A DNA stretch of 64,000 bases from Adineta ricciae (taxonomy: Eukaryota; Rotifera; Eurotatoria; Adinetida; Adinetidae). A program made the position numbers and the translations under genes. The notes beneath the pieces were generated by a model. It did no database searches, was not told the DNA's origin, and worked only from the letters and a program-made list of their open reading frames with translations. This document shows, piece after piece, positions 10,898-21,440 of the stretch (its first letter is position 1; the number at the start of each line of letters is the position of its first letter). The stretch lies in contig CAJNOJ010000415.1 in NCBI GenBank assembly GCA_905250025.1, positions 1-64,000 of the forward strand. Reading direction: 5' to 3'.

Positions 10898-12907
10898 TTA
10901 CTCTGAGTGCATCATTTCAGTGTTATAGAGAAGCAATGTATCGATTCTGTTCTCGCGAAGATTTAACGAAAGAAGTCGCTAGATGAAAAATAGCAATAGA
11001 TTCATTATAATTAATTAACAAAGATAATACGCTATACCCTATTTTGTCGTAATAGACTGATAAATTTTTGTGCCCCAGGTTCCTCAATAGAATTTCCACG
11101 TAGATCAAGTGATTTCAGTGACTAAGTCAGCGAAAAGACCAAAAGATACACAGACTAAAAGAAATGAAACATAGTATTACTGTATTAGATAATAATGCAA
11201 TTGCTATGGCTTGACTTCCTTGGTCTAATACTTGAGTTTTCGATATATTTAATGTGATAAGTGTCTATATCGATTGAAAACGAAATGAAGAGTGAAAGAA
11301 CTCAAATGTAAAGTATATCTATACTGTTGTGTAAGGTAACGCATCAGCTAAGAACTCTGCTCCTTTAATACCAAGGTTATTTCCACTTAGATCCAATGTG
11401 ATTAGTGTCTATCAAAAGAAATCAAATTGCATAACAAGATGTTCGAAAACACCGATGATACGAACGTTATTTTGCTTTAATGCATCAGAAAGGTATTGCG
11501 TTGCAGTTACTCCAAAATAATTATTACTCAGATTTAACGACTGAAGTGTCTAATTGAAAGAAATATGGAATGATATTTAGGAAAAAATACTACACGATGA
11601 ATACTACCGTACTACACATAAACATTGACGCAATGTATTGCATTCCGCTATCTTCAATCTCAGTAAATTGAAGATTCAATGTAGTGAGTGTCTATGGGCA
11701 GAACAAAGGAGTGTCAATAGAAATCTTTCTAGATGTACTTTATTGTCTTCTAATGTTTCGATTATGTATCGTATTCCGTCATTTCTGATGCTGTTGAATG
11801 GAACATGAAGTGTCTCGATTGTCTAAATAAGGAGAAGTGAAACTATCGAATTTTGAGAGTAAATTCAATCATTTTCACTAAATTGGATTGTAATAGTGTG
11901 GCTAAATGTTGTACGCCCAGTGGTCCAAGCTGATTATTTCCAAGGTGAAGCGTAGTAAGTTGCTAGAATAGACAATCACTGGTAAACGAAAAAAAAAGGG
12001 CACATGAGAAAATGATCTTTACTGTGCATTTTGACAAGAGATCAATCAAATTTTGCAGCATATCGTTTTTAAGGCGTGAGTCGTGAAGATCGAGTGTTTT
12101 GATGGTCTACAGACAAAAGTCATCAATTTACGTTCAGAAAATGTGGAAAACTCCAATTTACGATATCATCAGATAATGCATCCGCTAAATCTTGGATTAC
12201 TTGTTTATCAATGTGACATTCGCTAAAATTCAGCGTCATCAGAGTCTATGTGAAAAAAAGTTCACAAAGATCACAAACGCATAAGCAAGAATGATTTCAT
12301 ACCGTAGTTTCAATATCGTTCGAATTTTCAATTAAACGACAGACACTGCTTACTGGCACAGCTTCACATCTAATCAATGGTCCATCCTGATTCACACAGA
12401 TTGATTTAGTATAAACCGCGATCTGCTTTGATTTTATAAAATGATCGCAAATAGTAAACCATCGTTTGTCCTGTAACCAAAATGATGTTCGAAATGAGGC
12501 AATAATTGAATTAACACTGTGCACAATGCCATTATCTCGAATAGGATAAGTAAAACGAAATTCAAAAGTTTTCAGTTGCGGAAAACCAATTTGAATAAAT
12601 TCTTCCCAAAATGAACCATTAAACACAGGACCATACACTGATCTCGTAGACATCAATTTCAGATAGGTTAATGATGGCACTGTGGTAAGTACTAAGCGAA
12701 AATGTTCCATTAACAGATTGCATTTAGAAATAGTTAACGACGTTAATCGTTCATATTTTTGAACTGAATTAATAGTTTCATTAGCGTTTTCCAGTTGAAA
12801 ACAATCGATGACAAATGTCTTTAAATTTGGTAAGGTACGAAGAATAAGATGATATTGAAAATAATTGCAATTCGAAAGTTGTAAATATTGAAGTGTAGAA
12901 TGAACTG
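10898..12907 (-). pseudogene. F-box/LRR gene 1, copy A, 3' part, interrupted by an insertion
   Basis: Read leftwards from 12907, this is the second half of the F-box exon (to 12303) and then ten LRR exons. Nine are 84 nt long, in phase 0, each coding one 28-residue RNI-type repeat (TLxTLxLxxNxIxxxGxxxLxxxL). The gene is cut at 12907 by a GC-rich element; its 5' part lies at 26864-27268. Compared with the intact copy at 16580-19011, the last exon lacks 24 bp (8 residues) between two ATCGAT motifs. If the scaffold order is wrong, this is a single allele broken only by the element. F-box proteins normally link Skp1-Cul1 ubiquitin ligases to substrates. Confidence 0.7.
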
Positions 12908-13073
12908 CCCATGTGAAATTTTTTTGAGTGTAAACGCGTTTAAAACGCGTTTGGGATGCGTTTCAAACGCAAGGCACAAACGCACCAAACGCGATGGAAA
13001 TGAAACATTTCATGCATCTAGATGCGTTAATCAAACACATCCAGACGCGTCTTTCAGATGCGTTCAACCGCGT
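12908..13073. mobile_element. Left half of a GC-rich foldback/MITE-like element
   Basis: The sequence starts cccatgtgaaa at 12908 and is dense in acgcgtt-type motifs, unlike its AT-rich surroundings. The matching right half (26684-26863) ends ttacatggg, so the termini are inverted repeats (CCCATGT). The dinucleotide TG precedes the left end (12906-12907) and follows the right end (26864-26865), whereas the intact copy B has a single TG at this point, as expected for a 2-bp target duplication. No coding capacity is visible. Confidence 0.65.
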
Positions 13074-13074
13074 N
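13074..13074. other. Assembly gap (single N) inside the insertion element
   Basis: A lone N joins copy A's insertion element to the start of copy B. The sequence right of it matches 3704 onwards, not the continuation of the F-box gene. Confidence 0.95.
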
Positions 13075-14105
13075 AATGGTTTCAAAATTAATCATACTTG
13101 TGTAAGGTAGAATTCTCTTCCTCTAATCACAACAATAGTTCTCAATAATCCTCATTCTTGAGTACATGACTTTCAGCGCCCATTCAGTTTGAATTGTATA
13201 CTGATTTACTAAACAGTGGACATATTTTTGGTAAAATGCGATGTTTCATACGTAGAGATCTGGATTGATTTCGGAGAAAAGATATTCGTGAAGTATTGGT
13301 AGAACCAATAATCTCTTTCGTTCAGACGAGCAATTCTCGTGACTTTTATCGCGGTTTGATTTCCTGAAAATGCTTAGCTGTTGAATAAGCCTTCCATTTA
13401 TCACGAAAATAGATGTGAACATCGAGAAAGTCATTTTCATCATGGGGTAATTCAACGTGTTCTGTAGACAATAGATTCTCTATGTAATTTTCAATCTATT
13501 GTTTCCTATGCGAATACCGATCACATAATTGTTGATCAACGACTATGACGAAAAGTATGTTCAAGAATGTAAAAATGCACAGAAATCTCTTTGAATCCAA
13601 TTTTCTCCTTCACTAAATTGGTCTGCAGCACCAACACAAATTGAAACTCATCTCTTAGACAATCGTAAGTAAATTCCTGCGATGTGAAACAATCGAGTCT
13701 ATTGGAAATTATCGGTCTGCCATAAAAAAAAAGCTCAAACGATTTGCACTGTCATCGTGCACAGTCTTTTTTTTCTCACTCTTTTCTTGTTCTCTTAATA
13801 AAGTTCACTTTCAGTAAGGTCATAGAACTGCACGAGGAAGAAAGTTAACAACGAGCGATTGACAAAAGCATAAATAAACGAAACGAAAAGTATTTTACTG
13901 AATAAAGGTATCCGACTATGTACTAAATTTATTCATAATATGCTCAGTTCATCGAAGTTCAATCGTAATTGCCTTATGTTGGAAAATACCAAGCGCCATG
14001 CGATTGTTTCTATAACATCGACGGCGAAACAAAAAGAATCGTGAGCATTTTTCCCCGTTTAGAACACGCACAACTCTCACTTTAAACAATACTTACAAAA
14101 CACAA
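13075..14105. repeat. Copy B of the noncoding region upstream of the LRAT-like gene
   Basis: This is collinear with 3704-4731, with scattered substitutions and small indels; the last 120 bp before the ATG are more diverged. No gene was seen. Confidence 0.85.
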
Positions 14106-14723
14106 ATGCCGGTATTTCATACAATAGTATCAAAAGATATATGGTTGGGTGATCATGTATACATTTGGTCTTCTATTTTTCATCAACATCACGGCATTGT
14201 AATATTTGTCGACAGAAACGATCCTGATGAGTCACAAGTTCTGGAATTCAGCACATATGATGGTAGTTGTAAACCAAATCGTGCTCGTATTCAAGTTGTT
14301 AGTTTAAAACGATTTCAAAAAGGTTGCACCTTGAAACGTGTTGTTTATGGTTCTCGATATGCTCGATTTAAAAGAGCTGGTACCGCTTATGAATCACAAT
14401 GTCTCGCTCCGGAAATTGTTGTTGACAATGCTCACCTCGTTCTCGAACAAATCAAATATGGTGATGGTTTCATAGAGCCCGATAATCTGACAAAGCCATG
14501 GACTGCAGAAGAAGCTCATGGATACAACTTATTCTTAAGGAATTGTGAATGCCTTGCTTATTGGTGTAAAACGGACCGGTGGATTAGTGCACAAGTAATA
14601 AAGTTAGTTGAAAATGTTAGCAAATATCTCCTTGCAATTATCAAAGCGATTATCGACTCATTAGTACGTGAAAAACTCATTCCAAGTATTGGCCAAGAAG
14701 CTTTAAGGTTAGATAATTAGAGA
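14106..14723 (+). CDS. LRAT-domain protein, copy B, cut by a gap
   Basis: This is the first exon of the LRAT-like gene (coding to 14707, donor gttaga at 14708). By hand count it differs from copy A at 16 of 602 nt, 12 of them changing an amino acid. The catalytic His region (HQHHGIV) and NCECLAYWC are unchanged. Exons 2 and 3 are missing because the sequence stops at the N at 14724. Confidence 0.8.
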
Positions 14724-14724
14724 N
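14724..14724. other. Assembly gap (single N)
   Basis: The left flank matches copy A up to about 5350 and the right flank matches copy A from about 7666, so about 2.3 kb present in copy A (LRAT tail, the whole eIF5-like gene and the amine oxidase 3' end) is missing here. Confidence 0.95.
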
Positions 14725-15865
14725 CATGACAAATTTGCCCGAGAGTTTGCTCGTTTAGGTTCTCAATTTTGATTGCTAAGGAATCGGCGAACCAACAAAT
14801 TAAGATTGGAATATGTGTTGATGATAAACCTCCATAAAAGTAAAGTGAATTGGCAATTTCTTCAATGAGATGTTGACCAACTTGTTGAGAATGAAGTTCT
14901 GCTCGTAATTGAGGAGATAAATCGTCGAGTCGATACGGTTGAGTATGTAATAGTTTCATATAGTTGATATTATTTGGCCAAAATTTCTCTTTGTAAATGA
15001 TAATTACCTGAAAAAGAAAATTTTTATCGAGAAAAGCACGGATCTTCATGTTGAACTTTGTTTAAGATTCCAAAACCGATTTGATCAATTGCATTTTGTT
15101 TTTGTTCAATAAGTAACCGTTCACTTGCAAAGATTCTTTGAAAATTTTCTTTCAAAAATCCTAATGAAGTTGTCCAAATGATTTGATCACACAACATAAA
15201 TTTCTTCTCTTCAGTTCGAAGATCAACCATCTCAACGAGTAATTTCCTTTCTCTTTCCATGTATTTCACACGTTGAACTTCGCAATTCAAACGAATTTGT
15301 TTCTCATCAGGTATAAACGACCTGAGATAGTTTATAAACGGTCGATAACCACCATTTTTCAATTCGTTTTCATATTCACCCGGTGGATCTCCATATCCGT
15401 TGTATTCTATTGAAACGATAACAATCGCATGTATATTTCAGGATGAAATTTACCGAGTAGATTCAAATTCGACAGGGAACAAGCACTATCGATCATCTCT
15501 GAATTGATAAAACAGTGAATAATTGGTTCAATGAGATCCCGAGGAAACAGTGAGGATGACAATAATCGCTGTCGGAATTGTTGTGGAACGAAATCCGCAA
15601 AAGATACCGGATGTTTCACTTTTCGACCCTCAAACTTCTCATCGACATCATCAATCGATCGTTCCCAGAAATCCACTGCTTTATCATCCCATTCCGAATC
15701 AAAAGTTCTTCCATCTGTCGTGATGACCATTGTTTCTATATGAAGAAAATGCAGGTGTTTTTTGAGAAAAATGACGATTATTGATATACCATCGTTGATG
15801 TCTTTGTCATTCAGAAGCATGTGTAAGTCTTTACAGATCTTATACAATTTCGATTTATTCCCAAC
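14725..15865 (-). CDS. Amine oxidase, copy B, internal fragment
   Basis: This fragment covers most of exon 6, all of exons 5 and 4, and part of exon 3 of the polyamine-oxidase-like gene, with conserved splice sites. The FAD-binding N-terminus and the C-terminal FFAGEATHE are missing because gaps cut both ends. The exons carry no frame damage, so this is a gapped intact allele rather than an evident pseudogene. Confidence 0.8.
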
Positions 15866-15866
15866 N
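15866..15866. other. Assembly gap (single N)
   Basis: It joins sequence matching copy A up to about 8807 to sequence matching copy A from about 10219, dropping about 1.4 kb that includes the divergent promoter and the starts of both genes. Confidence 0.95.
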
Positions 15867-16290
15867 GATCTCGTCTATGCACAGAATAAGCGACAACAAG
15901 TGGTGATGATGGAACGATTTGCACAACGATATCCATCGATCTTCTTTGCTAGTTGGCATCCCGGTATTATATTGTTAACAATATAACAGATTTGACGGAA
16001 TTATTTTCTTTGTTTCAGGTTGGGTAGATACACCAGCTGTGCGTACAGCAATGCCATCTTTTTACTCGAAGATGCAAAGTCGACTTCGCACACCCGAACA
16101 AGGGGCGGATACACTCGTATGGCTTTGTTGCTTGAAAGATATTGCGAATCGGTTTGCCAATGGTGAATTCTTTCAAGATCGAACTGTTGTTTCGAAACAT
16201 TTACCATTAGCATGGACAAAATCGAGTGTCGAAGACGATGAACGACTCATGAACAATCTCGAGGAGATCTGCAAGAAATATTCCCAGTGA
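15867..16290 (+). CDS. DHRS12: DHRS12-like dehydrogenase, copy B, 3' fragment
   Basis: The end of exon 4 (to 15963) and exon 5 (16019-16290) are present, including the catalytic YAQNK and the C-terminal HLPLAW region. It is almost identical to copy A (for example T to A after VR, N to S after KMQ). The 5' exons are lost in the gap. Confidence 0.85.
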
Positions 16291-16579
16291 TGTGCAGATT
16301 CTTCGATAAATATGTTTTTCTTATATCTATACTTTTGTGTCATCGATGTTAAAGAAACAAACATTGTAGATTAATCACGCAAATAAACATTGAAAGATCA
16401 TCTTTATTACTTTATAGGAATTCAGATCTGGCAGTCATACGACTTTTCTCACTTTCTATTCTTTATCTTTGTTGTTTATCTTTTCTCCATCAATTTGAAT
16501 TTTCAAAATGTCACATAAAAAGTGTAAAAGAAATGTTTATATCTCGATTATATGTAGTTGATAAACGAAATTCATACAG

Positions 16580-19011
16580 TTACTCTGAGTGCATCATTTC
16601 AGTGTTATAAAGAAGCAATGTATCGATCGTTTGTACAGTAATTGGATCGATTCTGTTCTCATGAAGATTCAACGAAATAAGTCGCTAGATGAAAAATAGC
16701 AATAGATTCATTATAATTAACAAAGATAATACGCTATACCCTATTTTGTCGTAATAGACTAATAAATTTTTGTGCCCCAGATTCCTCAATAGAATTTCCA
16801 CGTAGATCAAGTGATTTCAGTGACTATGTCAGTGAAAAGACCAAAAGATACACAGACTGAAAGAAATGAAACATAGTATTACTGTATTAGATAATAATGC
16901 AATTGCTATGGTTTGACTTCCTTGGTCTAATACTTGAGTTTTCGATATATTTAATGTGATAAGTGTCTATATCGATTGAAAATGGAATGAAGAGTGAAAG
17001 AACTCAAATGTAAAGTATATATATACTGTTGTGTACGGTAACGCATCAGCTAAGAATTCTGCTCCTTTAATACCGAGATTATTTCCACTTAGATCCAATG
17101 TGATTAGTGTCTATCAAAAGAAATCAAACTGCAGAACAAGATGTTCGAAAAAACCGATGGTACGAACGTTATTTTGCTTTAATGCATCAGAAAGGTATTG
17201 CGTTGCAGTTACTCCAAAATAATTATTACTCAGATTTAACGACTGAAGTGTCTAATTGAAAGAAATATGGAATGATATTTAGGAAAAAATACTACACGAT
17301 GAATACTACCGTACTACACATCAACATTGACGCAATGTATTCCACTCCGCTATCTTCAATCTCAGTAAATTGAAGGTTCAATGTAGTGAGTGTCTATGGG
17401 CAGAACAAAGAAGTGCCAATAGAAATCTTTCTAGATGTACTTTATTGTCTTCTAATGCTTCAATTATGTATCGTATTCCGTCATTTCTGATGCTGTTGAA
17501 TGGAACATGAATTGTCTCGATTGTCTAAATAAGAAGAAGCGAAGATATGAAATTTTGAGAGTAAATTCAATCATATTCACTAAATTGGATTGTAATAGTG
17601 TGGCAAAATGTTGTACGCCTAGTGGTCCAAGCTGATTATTTCCAAGGTGAAGCGTAGTAAGTTGCTAGAATAGTCAATGACTGGTAAACGAAAAAAAAAG
17701 GGCACATGAGAAAATGATCTTTACTGTGCACTTTGACAAGAGATCAGTGAACTTTTGCAGCATATCGGTTTTAAAACGTGAGTCTTGAAGATCGAGTGTT
17801 TTGATAGTCTACAGACGAAAATCATCAATTTACGTTCAGAAAATGTGGAAAACTCCAATTTACGATATCATCGGATAATGCATCCGCTAAATCTTGGATT
17901 ACTTGTTCATCAATGTGACATTTGCTAAAGTTCAGCGTCATCGGAGTCTACGTGAAAAAAACCCACAAAGATCACAAACGTGTAACCCAGAACGATTTCA
18001 TACCTTATGTTCAATATCGTTCGGATTTTCAATTAAACGACAGACACTGCTTACGGGCACAGCTTCACATCTAATCAATGGTCCATCCTGATTCACGCAG
18101 ATTGATTTAGTATAAACCGCGATCTGCTTTGATTTGATAAAATGATCGCAAATAGTAAACCATCGTTTGTCCTGTAACCAAAATGATGTTCGAAATGAGG
18201 CAATAATTGAATTAACACTGTGCACAATGGCATTATCTTGAATAGGATAAGTAAAATGAAATTCAAAAGTTTTCAGATGCAGAAAACGAATTTGAATAAA
18301 TTCTCCCCAGAATGAACCATCAAACACAGGACCATACATTAATCTGGTAGACATCAATTTCAGATAGGTTAATGATGGCACTGTGATAAGTACAAGGCGA
18401 AAATGTTCCATTAACAGATTGCATTTAGAGATAGTTAACGACGTTAATTGTTCATATTTTTGAACTGAATTAATAGTTTCATTAGCGTTTTCCAGTTGAA
18501 AAGAATCGATGATAAATGTCTTTAAATTTGGTAAGGTACGAAGAATAAGATGATATTGAAAATAATTGCATTTCGGAAGTTTTAAATACTGAAGTGTAGA
18601 ATGAACTGGTTGTATTATTTTGTTGATCAGAATATTGGATTGAAAAGCTTGGCTTCGTAATTCACTCGATCTCTCACTGACCTTAAAACTCAATGACTTC
18701 AGACGCGAAAATCGTCGTATGTCGAAGTTTTCGAAAAATGGATAGATTCCAAAATCTGTAAATATATCACTATCCGAGAAAACGATCGAACTAACGTTTT
18801 CAAATGGAATTTTTTGGGTGATAAGTAACTGATCGCTCCAATAAAACGACGAGAAAATCAGTTGAAATCTATTATAAGACTTTATCATACTGTATGTTCT
18901 TTTACATACTGGACGAAGGGTATAAATAATAGTCATTGCATCGAGTCGATCGAGAATACTGTGAAATAGTTCAGTTGGTAGATCAACAAGATTGATATTC
19001 ATCGTGGACAT
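16580..19011 (-). CDS. F-box/LRR protein 1, copy B (intact)
   Basis: Eleven exons encode 622 residues. The first exon (18004-19011) carries an F-box (LPTELFHSILDRLDAMTIIY, residues 9-28) followed by irregular LRR-like sequence. Nine 84-nt phase-0 exons follow, each one 28-residue RNI-type LRR, and a last exon (16580-16684) ends MMHSE. The expected role is substrate recognition in an SCF-type ubiquitin ligase, with the LRR arc binding the target; the target is unknown. It lies head-to-head with the ASC-type channel gene. The exon-per-repeat layout makes gain or loss of repeats easy. Confidence 0.8.
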
Positions 19012-19510
19012 GATTTTTTTAATGTGAATAATTGGATTTGTGCGAAAAAATAACGTATACGACGGTTTAAATAATCAGTAAAAGACCAACGTGATGCAAG
19101 AATAAAGTTACTATTGAGAAAGAGAAAGTTGTTTTTCTTCTCCCGACTCTTTTTAATAACAGAGGAAGAAAAAAAATTACATACGCACGTGGTATCAGAC
19201 CGTTATGAGTAATATTGTGCAATACTAGAATTTCCTATATTCAAAGAAGAAAGTAGTACGAAAAAATGGAGATAGGGCGATCTTTCGATTTGATTCCGTA
19301 TTCATTTTTAACCTAAGTTCGATATATTTTTTTCCGGGATGCTTCGTATTATTTATTCATTAACTCTTACAAATAGGATGCATAGTTCCGAATGTTTGTG
19401 TAAATAGCTCGAACAAGACAAAACATGATTGAATTTGTTCAGAAAACAACGCTGTTTATATTGATCATTCCGCTTCGATCCTTCCATTTACAGGTGTGTT
19501 CACTATAGTC
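19012..19510. promoter_or_regulatory. Divergent intergenic region between F-box/LRR 1 and channel gene, copy B
   Basis: About 500 bp separates the two start codons. It is conserved in copy A at 27269-27752 apart from small indels. A tract ending atttacag just before the channel ATG may be a splice acceptor after a noncoding first exon. No clear TATA box was seen. Confidence 0.35.
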
Positions 19511-21178
19511 ATGGAAAGCGTCATCGGTGAAACACAACCAAAGTCATTTGTACAGCAGCGTCGTCGGTCAATTGTCGTTGATTATCTGCTTGCCACCTCA
19601 ACACATGGATTACGAAGTGTGGGTCGCGCCTATTCTGCTTGGAATCGTTGCTTCTGGATACTGATATTTATGACTGCTTTTGGTCTCATGCTTGTTTTTG
19701 TCGTGTCATCCATTATCGAATATTTTCACTATCCGACACAAACAAGCACTCTAATTCGTCTCGATCGTAAGATGCCCTTTCCAGCCGTTACTGTTTGCAA
19801 TACGAATCCATATCGACGAGATAAACTGAATGAATCACTTGTCAAGTACTATTATCAACAATTTCCGTCAAATTCATCGATTAATTTGAGTGTTTTCGAT
19901 ACGCTCGCAATAGCACTCATCGTTGATTTGTTCAATAGTAATAAAATGGAAGAACTCTCGTCCATTGGTTTTCAACTTAGCGACATTTTACTTGGCTGTC
20001 AATTCAACGGTATTGACTGTTCGAATTCATTCACACGTTCGCTTACATCGGGTCTCGGTAATTGTTTTACGTTTACTTGGAAAACATCATCACCCTTGTT
20101 TACACTAGCTGATTTTGGCAATAGTTTTCTCTTGAAAGAAGCTCTTCAACTAACATTTTATGTTCCGCGCGAATCCAGTTTTCCCGCTGATTATTTCAAC
20201 ATCGGTATCAATTTGCTGCTACATGACAACGAAGAATTTCCATTGAACATCGAAAATGGTCTTACTCTTGCCCCTGGCTTCGCGCACTTGAGCNTTCGCT
20301 CACTTGATCACTTACCGTCAAAGTTCAGAAACCTTTCTTCCACATCCATATAGTGCATGCACATCAGCAGTACCTGACGACTTGCGTGCTCTCTACAAAA
20401 CTACGTACGGTGACACCAACATATCAGAGACGATTGTTTACTCCGAGTCAGCGTGCAACGAACTGTGCGGGCAAGCTTATATTTTTTCACAGTGCGCATG
20501 CATTCTACCAATACCATTCTTCGCGCGTTACGTTTTCAAACTCGACGGAAGTCTGGCATATGCGCGTACGTGCCGTCCCATTGCAACCGAGTTTGCATGT
20601 GCACTTGGTGCTAAAAAGCAATTTGCAGCTAGTGATGACTTACAAACCCTGTGGTGTGCTCATTGTACCTCTCAATGTAAATATACACATTTCACCATGG
20701 ACATCAGCGCACAGGCCGCACCGTCCGATGCTGTGAAAGCAAGTTGGGCGACAACTCTTTTGAACTCAAACAATACGACCTCCTTTCTGGCACCTCCAGA
20801 CTTTGCTCAACGTTACGATTATTATATGAATCAGAATTATTTAAGAATAGAAATTGCCTGTGGAAGTAAATATGTTATGGAATACACACAAGAACCCACG
20901 GTGTCATTTACTGATGTCTTTTCTTCCATTGGTGGACAGACAGGCTTGTAAGTCGATTCATCGATATGTTTTTTCATTGAATCTCTTTTTTCTCTTGAAA
21001 AATATCTAGATGGATTGGTTTGAGTGTTCTGAGTATGATCGAGTTGGGCGAACTTCTCTTTCGACTCTTATGGAAACATATTGTACATTGGAAGAATAAG
21101 CAAAAAACTAGCGTTACACAAGTCGTTCAGTTTAACAATCAGAAGTCGTCAGAAACACCTGTTTGCACACTAGAATGA
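19511..21178 (+). CDS. ASC/ENaC-family sodium channel subunit, copy B, broken only by an assembly join
   Basis: This matches the intact copy A gene. Exon 1 is 19511-20947 with an N at 20294; exon 2 is 21010-21178 and ends in TGA. Around the N, cttcgcgcacttgagc and ttcgctcacttgatcac repeat about the same 15 bases, so two contig ends overlap and the frame break is an assembly effect. TM1, FPAVTVCN, the Cys-rich extracellular domain and the TM2 entrance GLWIGLS are all present. About 15 residues differ from copy A. Confidence 0.85.
20294..20294. other. Assembly gap (single N) with duplicated flanks
   Basis: The bases on both sides repeat each other, so the true gap size is negative: the contigs overlap. 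Confidence 0.9.
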
Positions 21179-21440
21179 ATATCAAAATAGTTTTTCAACC
21201 ACTCATTTATATTTTATGCTTGATGTAATCATATGAAGTGTTGCTTTTCTACACTGAAATTGTTCTTTTCGTTCGAATTGTAATGCAACGTTGCAATAAA
21301 TATCGTATAAATTATTCTAGAGTGCCATTCGTGACTAGTTGCTTCACATATGTAGAGCAAAATAAGTAAAATACAAAACTAGCTTGGAATTATTTCATTA
21401 GTTATCGTAAATATTGGCCAAAATAAACAAATTATTCGAT

